Notes: generated from the letters alone by a model not told the origin. A DNA stretch of 64,000 nucleotides from Verrucomicrobiota bacterium (GCA_016721945.1 JADKHC010000011.1:62001-126000), one strand, 5' to 3'; shown: positions 16,383 through 25,878, counted from the stretch's first letter. A program made the numbers and translations.

Positions 16383-17837
16383 ATGGAGCTCCTTCATAAC
16401 ATTTTGTCCAACCTCTGGGCCGTCTTTCTTGTCATCCTGTTTTTCGGCGGCTCAATCTTTGTACACGAGCTCGGCCATTTCCTCGCTGCTCGCCGGCGCG
16501 GCATGCATGTTGATCGCTTCTCGATCGGTTTCGGACCGAAGATATTTTCCTGGCACGGCAAGGACGGCGTCGAGTACCGCATCTCCTGGTTTCCGCTTGG
16601 CGGCTACGTCGCGCTGCCCCAACTCGCCGATATGCGCGGCATCGAGGGCGAGAGCACTCAGGATCTCACCAAGCTTCCCCCTCCATCCTATACCACCAAA
16701 GTTATCGTCTCCGCCGCCGGCGCGACGTTTAACATCATCTTCGCCTTTCTACTCGGTTTAATCATCTGGAAAATCGGCGAGCCCACCAGCAGTTCACTCG
16801 TCACCAGCACTGTCGCCGAAGTTCGCGAAACCCTGATCGATGCATCAGGCAATGAAGTCAAAAGCCCCGCGTCCATCGCCGGCCTAAAACCAGGTGACAC
16901 CATCCTCAAAATCGACGGACGCCCTGTTAATTGGTTCGGCGAAATCGTCGAACAGCTCGCCCTCAGCAGCGGTTGGAACGACCAGGGCGTGCGCGAAACC
17001 ATTTTCACGATCAAACGCGGCGACCAAGTGTTCGACCTCACGCTCAATCCGATCCGCAGCGGCCAGGAAAAACTCCGCATGGTGGGATTCTCCCCCGTGG
17101 CGATTCTGAAAATCGAAGCGCCCAAGCCCGGCTCAATTGCCGAAAAAGCCGGTTTGCTCAGAGACGATCAGATTATTGCCATCAATCAGAAGCCGACACT
17201 CACGATCAGCAATCTGGTTGACGAACTAAAGCTCCGCACCAAAGGACCTATTTCCGTCACCGTTCAACGTGGAAGCGAAAACAAAACGGTCTTCCTCCCT
17301 GCGACGACCGACTCGAAGGAGGCCGCCGATATCGGCATCGATCTCCAGTCGGGCGTGATCTACACGTACCCAACCCCGATCCAACAAATCAACAGTGCCG
17401 CCTTTAAAACCGTGCGCACGCTAACCGCGCTGGTTAACCCTCGCGCCGATATCAACATTTCCAACCTAAGCAGTCCGATCGGGATCATCAGTAACTTCTT
17501 CGACCTAGCCAAAGAAGGCATGCCGTTCGTTCTTTGGTTCACGATCTTGGTTAATGTGAACCTCGCCATCTTCAACCTGCTCCCCATTCCGGTGCTTGAT
17601 GGCGGACACATCATGTTCGCCACCATCGCAAAGCTTCGCGGAAAATCCCTGCCTGCCGATTTCGTGGCGACCACCCAAAGCATTTTCATGGTGCTACTTC
17701 TTTCCGTCATGGTTTACGCCGGATATCGTGATGTGCGCCGCCACACCTATAGTGGCGAAGAAAAACCAGCGAAGACCGCACCTGCTGAACCTGCTCAGCC
17801 TACGACCACGCCAGCACCCGCTCTGGCCACGCCGTAG
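16383..17837 (+). CDS. rseP: RIP metalloprotease RseP (site-2 protease)
   Basis: An intramembrane zinc protease that releases anti-sigma factors and clears signal-peptide remnants. 484 residues: first membrane helix with HELGH (residues 28-32, zinc ligands and catalytic Glu), two PDZ domains (about 150-215 and 235-310), and the third zinc ligand in NLLPIPVLDGGH (about 397-408). The alanine/proline-rich C-terminal tail (TAPAEPAQPTTTPAPA) is unusual but low-complexity. It lies 12 bases after dxr. Confidence 0.94.
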   Translation: MELLHNILSNLWAVFLVILFFGGSIFVHELGHFLAARRRGMHVDRFSIGFGPKIFSWHGKDGVEYRISWFPLGGYVALPQLADMRGIEGESTQDLTKLPPPSYTTKVIVSAAGATFNIIFAFLLGLIIWKIGEPTSSSLVTSTVAEVRETLIDASGNEVKSPASIAGLKPGDTILKIDGRPVNWFGEIVEQLALSSGWNDQGVRETIFTIKRGDQVFDLTLNPIRSGQEKLRMVGFSPVAILKIEAPKPGSIAEKAGLLRDDQIIAINQKPTLTISNLVDELKLRTKGPISVTVQRGSENKTVFLPATTDSKEAADIGIDLQSGVIYTYPTPIQQINSAAFKTVRTLTALVNPRADINISNLSSPIGIISNFFDLAKEGMPFVLWFTILVNVNLAIFNLLPIPVLDGGHIMFATIAKLRGKSLPADFVATTQSIFMVLLLSVMVYAGYRDVRRHTYSGEEKPAKTAPAEPAQPTTTPAPALATP

Positions 17838-17856
17838 TTAGCCGCATCCCTCTATC

Positions 17857-17916
17857 CTCTTTATCTTTCTCGTCCTCTTTCGCCCTCCGATCAGGAGAAA
17901 GAGGAAAGATAAAGAG
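17857..17916. repeat. Long bulged inverted repeat between rseP and ispG
   Basis: CTCTTTATCTTTC at 17857-17869 pairs with its exact complement at 17904-17916. Inside it, CCTCTTTC at 17874-17881 pairs with GAAAGAGG at 17897-17904, leaving a short bulge. It occupies most of the 99-bp gap and ends about 20 bases before the ispG start, so it could limit read-through or occlude initiation. Confidence 0.7.
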
Positions 17917-17936
17917 AACGAATAAAGATTTCGACC

Positions 17937-19973
17937 ATGTCCTACTGCGCGTCCCGCTTCCAAACTCTCCGTCGCATCACCCACGAAGTTAAAGTCGGCA
18001 CCATCGGCGTCGGCGGCTCCAATCCGATTCGTATCCAATCGATGACGACAAGCGACACCGAGGACGTCGCTGCCACTGTACAGCAGTCGATCGCCCTCGC
18101 CGAAGTCGGTTGCGAAATCGTCCGTGTCACCGCACCCAACGTCCAGGCCGCAAAATGCCTCGCCGCCATCCGCCGCGATTTCTCCGCCGCCGGTTTCGCC
18201 CACATACCGCTTGTGGCCGATATTCATTTTCTACCCTCCGCCGCGATGGAGGCCGTCGAGCACGTTGAAAAAATCCGCGTCAACCCGGGCAACTACGCCG
18301 ACAAAAAGAAATTCGCCGTCCGTGAGTATTCGAATTCTGACTACGATCAGGAACTGCAGCGCATTTACGAGACCTTCACCCCGCTCGTAAAACGATGCAA
18401 AGAGCTCGGCCGCTCGATCCGCGTCGGCACCAATCACGGCTCGCTCAGCGACCGCATCATGAACCGCTACGGCGACACGCCGCTCGGCATGGTCGAGAGC
18501 GCCCTGGAGTTTCTCCGCATCGCCGAAGCGAATTCGTTTAACCAGATCATCCTCTCGATGAAGGCCTCCAATCCGAAGGTCATGATCGAGGCCTACCGCC
18601 TGCTCGTCGAACGGATGAACAAAGAGAACATGCTCTACCCGCTCCACCTCGGCGTGACCGAAGCGGGCGATGGCGAAGACGGCCGCATCAAGAGCGCGAT
18701 CGGCATCGGCAGCCTGCTCCTCGACGGCCTCGGCGACACCATCCGCGTTTCGCTCACCGAAGATTCCGTTTACGAAATCCCCGTCGCCCGCGCCCTCGCC
18801 GACAAAGCAATGTCGTTGTGGAAATCTCAAATTTCCAAATCGCAAATCGCAAATCCGAGACCGGATCCCATCGATCCATACCACTTTTCCCGCCGCAAAA
18901 CCGCCGCACTCGATCTCGGCCCAGCCTGCAAAACCGGCCCCGAACAACCGCCCCGCGTCATTGTACGCGCCGCATCGGCCGCCGAACTCAGCCGCACAAT
19001 CGAACAACTCGCCACCCCCAACCTCAAGGACATTCCCGCCGAGGGCGTGCTCGTCCCGGTCACTTCGCCCGCAGATCTCAGCACCGTCACAACGGCACTC
19101 AGTGCCGGTTTGCCCACGCCCTTCCTCGTCCTCGACCTCGCGTCTTCGATCACCGTTGCCGATTTCGCTAGCTTCACCTTCCCCTCGTCCACACGTCTCG
19201 TTTTACTGCGGTCCTTCGGTTCGGCTGACGACGAAGCGTTGCGCACCTGGCTCGAATTCGCCCGCAAATCCGGTGCTTCCCTCGCCTGCGAAATCGCTCC
19301 CAACGATTTTCCCGCTCTCGCTGAAACACTCCGCAGCCTCGGCGACGCCAACCTCCTCTTCACGTTGTCCTCGCTCCCGGCCGACGGCTCGACCCGCCAT
19401 GCCGTCGGCGCCTACCGCCAAATCGCCGAACAACTCCGTACCCTCGGCTCGCGCGCACCACTTTGGATTCGCAACACGTCCGCCACCGCGATCCAGCACG
19501 GCCCTGATTTTCTTTCCCGTCTGCTTGAGGCAAGCATCCTCACCGGCTCGCTTCTCTGCGACGGCCTCGGCGATCTCATCAGCATCGAGACCGAACCCGA
19601 ACCAATTCGCTCCACCAAGCTCGCCTACAACGTCCTCCAGGGCGCAGGCGCGCGCATCTCGAAAACCGAGTTCGTAGCCTGCCCTAGTTGCGGCCGCACA
19701 CTCTTCGATTTGCAGACCACGACCCAGCGCATCCGCGAGAAAACCGGCCACCTCAAGGGCGTGAAACTCGCCATCATGGGCTGCATCGTGAACGGCCCGG
19801 GCGAAATGGCCGACGCCGATTTTGGCTATGTCGGCGGTGCGCCGGGCAAGATCAACCTCTATGTCGGCAAGTCCTGCGTGCAGTACAACCTCCCGCAGGC
19901 CGAGGCCGACGACCGCCTGATCGCCCTGATCAAGCAGCACGGCAAGTGGGTCGACCCTCAACCAGCCTCCTGA
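17937..19973 (+). CDS. ispG: 4-hydroxy-3-methylbut-2-enyl-diphosphate synthase, long form
   Basis: MEP-pathway iron-sulfur enzyme converting MEcPP to HMBPP. At 678 residues it is the long three-domain form found in chlamydiae, Bacteroidota, verrucomicrobia and plants, against about 370 residues in E. coli. The N-terminal TIM barrel (about 1-300) contains VKVGTIGVGGSNPIRIQSMTTS-type signature and RVNPGNYADKKKF. A poorly conserved insert spans about 300-570. The C-terminal cluster domain has ACPSCGRTLFDLQ (about 580-592) and MGCIVNGPGEMADADFGYVG, giving three cysteines and the glutamate ligand. Last gene of the isoprenoid/envelope run. Confidence 0.96.
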   Translation: MSYCASRFQTLRRITHEVKVGTIGVGGSNPIRIQSMTTSDTEDVAATVQQSIALAEVGCEIVRVTAPNVQAAKCLAAIRRDFSAAGFAHIPLVADIHFLPSAAMEAVEHVEKIRVNPGNYADKKKFAVREYSNSDYDQELQRIYETFTPLVKRCKELGRSIRVGTNHGSLSDRIMNRYGDTPLGMVESALEFLRIAEANSFNQIILSMKASNPKVMIEAYRLLVERMNKENMLYPLHLGVTEAGDGEDGRIKSAIGIGSLLLDGLGDTIRVSLTEDSVYEIPVARALADKAMSLWKSQISKSQIANPRPDPIDPYHFSRRKTAALDLGPACKTGPEQPPRVIVRAASAAELSRTIEQLATPNLKDIPAEGVLVPVTSPADLSTVTTALSAGLPTPFLVLDLASSITVADFASFTFPSSTRLVLLRSFGSADDEALRTWLEFARKSGASLACEIAPNDFPALAETLRSLGDANLLFTLSSLPADGSTRHAVGAYRQIAEQLRTLGSRAPLWIRNTSATAIQHGPDFLSRLLEASILTGSLLCDGLGDLISIETEPEPIRSTKLAYNVLQGAGARISKTEFVACPSCGRTLFDLQTTTQRIREKTGHLKGVKLAIMGCIVNGPGEMADADFGYVGGAPGKINLYVGKSCVQYNLPQAEADDRLIALIKQHGKWVDPQPAS

Positions 19974-19976
19974 TTT

Positions 19977-20470
19977 AAGGCCTAAATCCAACCCGCCCAC
20001 AGCCCGTATTTCACCTCTGGAAATGGCTTTTCTGTCACGGTTTTGTAACCAAAAAAGCATGACAACGACCGCCCTCCTCATCTTGTAATGCCGCCAGCCC
20101 TACATGAGGAAAGCACCTACAGTCGTCACGAAACCGGTTCCCGCGAGGCAACAAAAAAATGCGGAAACTTATGCTCAAATTTCTTGTGAATAACTTGTCG
20201 GAAAGTTGCTCTTGAAACCCCATTTCTCTTTTCTGTTACTCACACCTCAACCCACCAGCCAATTTTGGTCGGGAAGTTCTTTCTCACATTAGCGTCACCG
20301 CCTGCTAGCTTCAGCCTTCGGAGCCCTCTAAATCCAGCTGGACATCAAATACTTACACCACACCTCCCTCGTACTACCCCGCTTGATGCCACGCCTCCCA
20401 ATTTTTCCGTCGCTTAGGAGCAGCAAACGTCCGTCGCTCGTGTGCCGAAAGCACCTCTCGGTCCCGCCTT
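19977..20470. other. dnaA upstream region, candidate replication-origin or dnaA control region
   Basis: About 490 bases without a gene between ispG and dnaA. It is AT-richer than its surroundings, especially 20140-20230. It contains one perfect DnaA box (20185-20193) and two one-mismatch boxes (TTATGCTCA at 20169, TTACTCACA at 20236), with another perfect box over the dnaA start. No clear DnaA-trio array or long AT-only tract was seen, so oriC is only a candidate. Confidence 0.45.
20185..20193 (-). promoter_or_regulatory. DnaA box
   Basis: TGTGAATAA on the plus strand, i.e. TTATTCACA on the minus strand, matching TTATNCACA exactly. It lies in the AT-rich part of the dnaA upstream gap. Confidence 0.65.
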
Positions 20471-20478
20471 GTGAATAA
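20470..20478 (-). promoter_or_regulatory. DnaA box over the dnaA start codon
   Basis: A second exact TTATTCACA (minus strand). It covers the GTG start at 20471, so DnaA bound here could block its own initiation or elongation. If the ATG at 20498 is the true start, the box lies in the leader instead. Confidence 0.6.
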
Positions 20479-21910
20479 TTCTCCTGTTTCATCGGACATG
20501 CCCTCCTTGTCATCACCTCCCAGCAACGTCTGGGAAACCGTTAAAAGCGATTTTAAAGGCCTCTTCCCCGAGGACGTCTTTAAGCTCTGGTTCGACCCGA
20601 TCGTTTGCCTCAGCCATAACGAAGACACCCTCACGCTCGGCGTTCCCAACGACTTTGCCGCGATTTGGATCAACGACAATTATCTCGAGCTCATCACCCA
20701 GCGCCTCCGTCTTAGCACCGGGCACGCTTACAACGTAAAACTCAAGAAAACTGACGCAGGATCCACCCTATCGCCCTTCAACAGAGACAGCGATTCGATC
20801 TCGAGCACCAAAGCCACCACCAGCGGCCAGACCAGAACCTCGCAGCCCGCTCGCCGAACCACTCGCTACGACGAACGTAACCCCGCCAACGGCACGCTCA
20901 ATCCCCGCAACACCTTCGAAAATTTCGTCATCGGCAGTAACAACCAAATGGCGCACGGTGCCGCCCTCGCCGTTGCCCAGACTCCCGCGCACGCCTACAA
21001 CCCGCTCTTCATCTACGGCGACACCGGCCTCGGCAAGACGCACCTGATGCACGCCATCGGCCACGCCATCCTGCGCAACAACCCGCACGCCCGCGTCGCC
21101 TACCTCTCGACCGAGAAATTCACCAACGAGTTCATCCAGGCACTGACTGAGAACGCGCTCCCGAAATTCCGCCAACGCTACCGCTGCGTCGACGTTCTCC
21201 TCATCGACGACGTTCAATTCCTCACCGGCAAAGAACGCATCCAGGAAGAATTTTTCCACACCTTCAACGATCTCCACGAACAAGGAAAACAGATCGTCCT
21301 CTCCAGCGACCGCCGCGCCAGTGAGATCGCCAAACTCGAAGCCCGCCTCGTCTCCCGCTTCGAATGGGGCCTGCCCGCCGACATCCAGGCACCTGACTTC
21401 GAGACTCGCGTCGCCATCCTGCGCACGAAAGCCGCGACGTTGAAGTTCGACCTACCCCCTGCCGTCGCGACCTTCATCGCGCAAAACATTTCGAAAAACA
21501 TCCGCCGCCTCGAAGGCGCGCTGATCAAGGTCGCCAGCTACACCACCCTCACCGGCAAGCTCATCGATCTCCCGACGACCGAGATGCTCCTGCAGGACGT
21601 CCTCATGGAGCAGGCTCAAAACCAGCTCACGATGGAGACCATCCAGAAGCGCGTGGCCGACCACTATCAGATCCGGCACAGCGACATGACGAGCAAGCGC
21701 CGTCCCAACAACATCGCCATCCCCCGCCAGATCGCGATGTACATCGCGCGCACCTTAACCAAGCACTCTCTCCAAGAAATCGGCGACGCCTTTGGTGGCC
21801 GCGACCACGGCACTGTCATCCACGCCTGCAAGGCCGTCGACAACATGATGGAACAAGATTCCACCGTGCGTGGCAGTGTCGAATTCCTGAAAAACCAGCT
21901 CTCGCGCTGA
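20471..21910 (+). CDS. dnaA: Chromosomal replication initiator protein DnaA
   Basis: AAA+ initiator that unwinds oriC. 479 residues: N-terminal domain I (about 15-95, VWETVKSDFKGLFPEDVFKLWFDPI), a low-complexity linker (about 100-140), the ATPase core from NTFENFVIGSNNQMAHGAA with Walker A GDTGLGKTHL and Walker B LLIDDVQFL, and the C-terminal DNA-binding helix set with the signature GGRDHGTVIHA. The start taken is GTG at 20471; an ATG at 20498 is an alternative that removes nine residues. No dnaN follows, so the classic dnaA-dnaN pairing is absent. Confidence 0.97.
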   Translation: MNNSPVSSDMPSLSSPPSNVWETVKSDFKGLFPEDVFKLWFDPIVCLSHNEDTLTLGVPNDFAAIWINDNYLELITQRLRLSTGHAYNVKLKKTDAGSTLSPFNRDSDSISSTKATTSGQTRTSQPARRTTRYDERNPANGTLNPRNTFENFVIGSNNQMAHGAALAVAQTPAHAYNPLFIYGDTGLGKTHLMHAIGHAILRNNPHARVAYLSTEKFTNEFIQALTENALPKFRQRYRCVDVLLIDDVQFLTGKERIQEEFFHTFNDLHEQGKQIVLSSDRRASEIAKLEARLVSRFEWGLPADIQAPDFETRVAILRTKAATLKFDLPPAVATFIAQNISKNIRRLEGALIKVASYTTLTGKLIDLPTTEMLLQDVLMEQAQNQLTMETIQKRVADHYQIRHSDMTSKRRPNNIAIPRQIAMYIARTLTKHSLQEIGDAFGGRDHGTVIHACKAVDNMMEQDSTVRGSVEFLKNQLSR

Positions 21911-21913
21911 TCC

Positions 21914-21974
21914 GTAGGGGCGCAGACTTGCTGCGCCCGTTCCAAACCCGGGCGCAACAAGATTGCGCCCCTAC
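21914..21974. repeat. GTAG-type REPIN (family 1)
   Basis: Two inverted REPs. Left: GTAG plus stem GGGCGCAG, loop, CTGCGCCC. Right: GGGCGCAA, loop, TTGCGCCC plus CTAC. It sits 3 bases after the dnaA stop. Same family as the elements flanking the RAYT gene at 37.4-38.0 kb. Confidence 0.88.
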
Positions 21975-21999
21975 ATACTTTACCCCTTCTTCTTCAGCC

Positions 22000-22587
22000 A
22001 TGACTCTCACGCCTGAGCAGAAACAAGCCGTCTCCGAATGGGTCGCCGCTGGCGACAACCTCTCCGCGATCCAGAAAAAACTCGCGGAGCAGTTTAAAGT
22101 TTCCATGACCTACATGGACGTCCGTTTCCTCGTGGACGATCTGAACCTCGCGCTAAAAGATCCCGCGCCCAAGGCCGATACCAGCGACATCTCCAAAGCC
22201 CAAGCGCCACGCCCGGCGGCCGAAAAACCCGCCGAGAAGAAAAGCCTGCTCGACAAAGCCAAGGAAAAGCTCGGCCTCGGCAGAGACGAAGCGCCACTCC
22301 CTGGCGAAGAAGAATTGCCCGAAGATGCCGATCTCGACGAAGCGCTTCCGCCTGCGGGCATCCCAAGCAATCTCAGTGTGAGTGTCGACGCAGTCACGCT
22401 CCTCCCCGGCGCATTGGCCAGCGGTACCGTAACTTTCAGTGACGGCGTATCCGGAAAGTGGATCGTCGATAATCAAGGCCGACCCGGCTTCACCGAAATC
22501 AGCCAGCCCGGCTACCGTCCCTCCGCCGCCGACGCACAAGCCTTCATGCAAGAGCTCAGCGCCGCCCTGCAAAAACGCGGGTTTTAG
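22000..22587 (+). CDS. Conserved hypothetical protein with helical N-terminus
   Basis: About 195 residues; not a family I can name. The N-terminus (TPEQKQAVSEWVAAGDNLSAIQKKLAEQF) resembles a small helix-turn-helix-like module. A charged alanine/lysine linker follows (about 60-120), then a beta-rich C-terminal domain with ISQPGYRPSAADAQAFMQELSAAL. I chose ATG at 22000 because the open frame further upstream runs through the REPIN. It lies directly downstream of dnaA. Confidence 0.65.
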   Translation: MTLTPEQKQAVSEWVAAGDNLSAIQKKLAEQFKVSMTYMDVRFLVDDLNLALKDPAPKADTSDISKAQAPRPAAEKPAEKKSLLDKAKEKLGLGRDEAPLPGEEELPEDADLDEALPPAGIPSNLSVSVDAVTLLPGALASGTVTFSDGVSGKWIVDNQGRPGFTEISQPGYRPSAADAQAFMQELSAALQKRGF

Positions 22588-22697
22588 TGGTCAGGCGGTT
22601 TGCAAACTAGGCGCTATGCCTAATATTGCCGAGATTCCATTCTACCCTGAAACCGTCTCGACCCAATCCCGTCAGCAAACTTCTTAGGAGGATTTTT

Positions 22698-23125
22698 ATG
22701 AACTATCCTTTGGCGCGTAATCATTTTCGAGTCGAATGGGGCGGGAACCGTATCGGCTTTTCCGAAGTTAGCGGTTTGACCATCCAAATGGATGCTCCTG
22801 AGTTTCGTGAAGGCTCCTCGCCCGAAAACAGCAAGGTCACCATGCCGGGCATGCTTCACTACCCGCACCTCGTGCTTAAGCGGATGGTCGTGATGGGTGA
22901 CAACGACTGTTTCAACTGGCTCAACACCGTTCGATTTAACCAAATCGAACGCCGCGACATCACGATCTCCTGTTGAATGAGAAACACGAACCGGTCGTAA
23001 CCTGGAAATTCAAGAGCGCCTTCCCGGTCAAACTCGACTACTCTTCACTCGATGCCCACAACGGCGGCCCCATGATGGAAATCATGGAGATCACACACGA
23101 AGGTATGATCGTCGAGCACCAGTAA
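22698..23125 (+). pseudogene. Phage tail tube (T4 gp19-like) protein, frameshifted
   Basis: Encodes about 142 residues when read across a shift. Frame one (22698-22976) gives MNYPLARNHFRVEW, then GFSEVSGLTIQMDAPEFREG and MPGMLHYPHLVLKRMV, typical of conserved phage-tail gp19/eCIS inner-tube proteins. It stops at TGA 22974, but the next frame continues LLNEKHEPVVTWKFKSAFPVKL to a stop at 23123. One missing base near 22969 (TCC for TCCC) explains the break. A strong AGGAGG Shine-Dalgarno at 22686-22691 suggests an expressed gene. No sheath, baseplate or AAA+ genes lie nearby. Confidence 0.8.
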
Positions 23126-23185
23126 AGATCCCCGACGTAATCTCTGGGGTTGCAGAAAACTACAGGAGCGAATTTGTCTCGAAAA

Positions 23186-23238
23186 TGGAGGGCTGACGCC
23201 CCCCGTCGGCCATGCGCGGTGAGGGCACCGCGCCTCCA
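23186..23238. repeat. GGAG-type REPIN (family 3)
   Basis: Starts TGGAG, a stem around GGCTGACG/CGTCGGCC, a short spacer, then GCGCGGTG, AGGG, CACCGCGC and CTCCA. It lies between the gp19 gene and ligA. Same plan as 56631-56682 and 63683-63743. Confidence 0.82.
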
Positions 23239-23311
23239 CCCAAACAGGGCGCAAGATTACTCCAGTGATCTGTAATCCAGAGCGACTAAAATTCACCGAA
23301 TCTGTTAGCAC

Positions 23312-25357
23312 TCAGCTGCCGAGCAGCCGCAAGAACTCAGCTTCGTCGATCACCGTCACGCCGAGCGATTTTGCTTTTTCCAGCTTCGAGCCGGCTTCTT
23401 CGCCTGCGAGCACGTAACTCGTTTTTTTGCTCACACTGCCACTGACCTTGCCACCGGCTGCTTCGATTTTTTCTGCAGCCTGCTCGCGACTCATCGTGGG
23501 CAACGTCCCAGTCAGCACAAAAGTTTTTCCGGCAAACACCACGCTACTGGCCACGCGTTTCACCGGCGCGGCTGGCTGGAGTCCGAGTTCGCTCAATTCA
23601 CTCACAAGCGCGCGATTTCGCGGATCGTTAAAATGCTCCATGATCGCCTGCGCCATCGTTTCGCCGATGCCCTCGATCACACTTTTTTTGTCCGCGATGA
23701 AATCTTCAAACTTCGCGTGTGCGATCGCATCGAGGCTGCCAAATTTTAGCGCAAGATCTTTCGCGGCGGCTGCGCCGACGTGTGTGACGCCGAGTCCGTG
23801 AATAAAGCGCCAGAGTTCGGCCTGCTTACTGGCTTCGATTGCAGCGAGCAACTTATCCGTCGATTTTTCGACACTCTTGCCGAGCGTGAGCAGATCGTCG
23901 CGCCGCAACCGATAGATATCGGCAACACTTTTCACCCAGCCTTTTTCCACGAGCACATCGACCATCGCGATGCCGAGACCATCGATATCGACACAGGCCT
24001 TCGATGCAAAGTGTTGCACACGACGGCGGACCTGCACCGGACATTCGTAATTGGGACAGCGCAGCGCCACCTCCCCTTCGATTTGCACCACAGGTGTCGC
24101 ACAAATCGGGCATTTTTCAGGAAACGTATAGGGCACGCACGCGGGGGTGCGGCGGGTGGCGTTCACCGCAACGACCGCCGGGATAACTTCGCCAGCCTTC
24201 TCAACGAAAACGAAATCGCCCACGCGGATATCTTTGCGCGCGATCTCATCGCGGTTGTGAAGCGTCGCTCGCGCCACGGTCGATCCGGCGAGATGCACAG
24301 GCTCCAATTCGGCAACCGGAGTGAGCACACCGGTGCGGCCGATCTGAATCGTGATGGCATTGAGGCGCGTCTCGGCACGTTCTGCGGCAAATTTGTAGGC
24401 CATCGCCCAACGTGGCGATTTCGAGGTGGCGCCGGCTTCGCGTTGCAGCGGTATCGAGTCGAGTTTCACGACGGCTCCGTCCGTGGCGTAGGCGAATTTT
24501 CCGCGCAGCCGATCAAGCTCCTGCACGGCGGCCCACGTTTCGGCGGCGCCTTGCACCGGCCAATATTTTTCAACTGTTGGCAGGCCCCAGGCACGCACCA
24601 ACTCGTGATAACCGCTCTGCGTCGTCGGCAGCGCCGTCGAGGGTTCGCAATAGCCGAGACCGTAGAGCACGATTTCGAGTTTACGTTGCGCGACCTCACG
24701 CGGATCGAGCTGCTTTATTGTACCTGCGGCTAGGTTTCGGGGATTGGCGTAGAGCGGCTCGCCGGCCTCTTCACGCAGTTTGTTGATGCGCTGAAACTCC
24801 GCGAGTGTCAGGAAAACTTCGCCGCGAATTTCGATTATGTCGGGAATGGGCGCATCGGGCGAAGTTTTGAGTTCGCGCGGCAGCGAGTGAATCGTGCGGG
24901 CGTTGGCGGTGATGTCGTCACCCTCGATGCCATTGCCCCGCGTGACAGCGCGGACGAGTTTGCCTTTTTCGAAAGTCAGGCTGACTGCCAGACCATCGAT
25001 TTTGGGCTCAACCACGTAGGCTAGTTGGTCACGGCCAATTAACCGAACCAGTCGCTCGTGGAATTCGTGCAGTTCCTCCGGCGAGTAGGTGTTGTCGAGG
25101 CTCATCATCCGCTCACGATGGCGGTAAGTGGCAAAGCCCTCGGTGCGGTCATCGCCGACTTGATCGGTGGGCGAAACATTTCCGGCTGCCACATCCGCAG
25201 ACGGAAACTTCGCTTCGAGGTCGGCGAGTTTCCGCTTCAACTGATCGTACTCGAAGTCGGTGATCTCCGGTCGCGCGCGCCGGTAGTAAAGTTCGTCGTG
25301 ATGCGCGACCTCAGCACGAAGTGCGGTAATCCGAGTCAGGGCTTCGACAGGCGTCAT
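23312..25357 (-). CDS. ligA: NAD-dependent DNA ligase
   Basis: Seals nicks in replication and repair. 681 residues, standard length. Adenylation domain with Lys119 in YVVEPKIDGLAVSL (the K-x-D-G motif), an OB fold, a four-cysteine zinc finger (CPICATPV and CPNYECPV, about 400-430), HhH repeats (GIGETMAQAI, IHGLGVTHVG) and a C-terminal BRCT domain (about 605-681, FAGKTFVLTGTLP). It begins inside the stop of vanZ, so the two are coupled. Confidence 0.97.
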   Translation of the reverse strand: MTPVEALTRITALRAEVAHHDELYYRRARPEITDFEYDQLKRKLADLEAKFPSADVAAGNVSPTDQVGDDRTEGFATYRHRERMMSLDNTYSPEELHEFHERLVRLIGRDQLAYVVEPKIDGLAVSLTFEKGKLVRAVTRGNGIEGDDITANARTIHSLPRELKTSPDAPIPDIIEIRGEVFLTLAEFQRINKLREEAGEPLYANPRNLAAGTIKQLDPREVAQRKLEIVLYGLGYCEPSTALPTTQSGYHELVRAWGLPTVEKYWPVQGAAETWAAVQELDRLRGKFAYATDGAVVKLDSIPLQREAGATSKSPRWAMAYKFAAERAETRLNAITIQIGRTGVLTPVAELEPVHLAGSTVARATLHNRDEIARKDIRVGDFVFVEKAGEVIPAVVAVNATRRTPACVPYTFPEKCPICATPVVQIEGEVALRCPNYECPVQVRRRVQHFASKACVDIDGLGIAMVDVLVEKGWVKSVADIYRLRRDDLLTLGKSVEKSTDKLLAAIEASKQAELWRFIHGLGVTHVGAAAAKDLALKFGSLDAIAHAKFEDFIADKKSVIEGIGETMAQAIMEHFNDPRNRALVSELSELGLQPAAPVKRVASSVVFAGKTFVLTGTLPTMSREQAAEKIEAAGGKVSGSVSKKTSYVLAGEEAGSKLEKAKSLGVTVIDEAEFLRLLGS

Positions 25358-25797
25358 GGCGTAAAGTCTGGAGCAGACTGCGCAGGAACTTCAATCTGCG
25401 AGCGCGCCGCCAAAGGATATTCCATAAAACGGCGGTACGCTTGCCAGTACGTGTACACGAAAACCGCCAGCGCTGCGCCACTGGTATCCATTGCCCAGTC
25501 AGCTAACTCCACCGAGCGGCCCGGCGTGAAGCTCTGGTGAAATTCGTCGGTGATGCCGAAAAGCGACGCGATCACGACTGCCCAGGCCAGACCCAAACCG
25601 CGCCAGCCAGCCACTGACGGCACACGCGCGATCAAGGTGCCGAGCAATCCGTAAACAAAAAAGTGTGCGATCTTGTCGATGCCCGGTAGTTGCGGTGCGG
25701 ACACCTGACTACGGCCCGAAGCCATAAAGATCGTGATGGCGACAACGATGGGCCAGAGCCATTCTCGGAAGGTGCTGATTTTGGGTTGATGTTTCAC
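25354..25797 (-). CDS. VanZ family membrane protein
   Basis: A 147-residue protein with four predicted membrane helices. It has the VanZ-like sequence PGIDKIAHFFVYGLLGTLIAR and a second conserved block GITDEFHQSFTPGRSVELADWAMDTSGAALAVF, with the D-E-x-x-Q and D-x-x-x-D/N-x-x-G pattern. Its stop overlaps the ligA start (4 bases). Members are common in bacteria and mostly uncharacterised; a link to glycopeptide resistance should not be assumed. Confidence 0.88.
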   Translation of the reverse strand: MKHQPKISTFREWLWPIVVAITIFMASGRSQVSAPQLPGIDKIAHFFVYGLLGTLIARVPSVAGWRGLGLAWAVVIASLFGITDEFHQSFTPGRSVELADWAMDTSGAALAVFVYTYWQAYRRFMEYPLAARSQIEVPAQSAPDFTP

Positions 25798-25878
25798 GCT
25801 GAAATCGACCTCCGTTCAACGCGTTCCTCCGGCCGCTGCCAATCATATACCAACATCTACGCCACCGTTCGCCGATTT

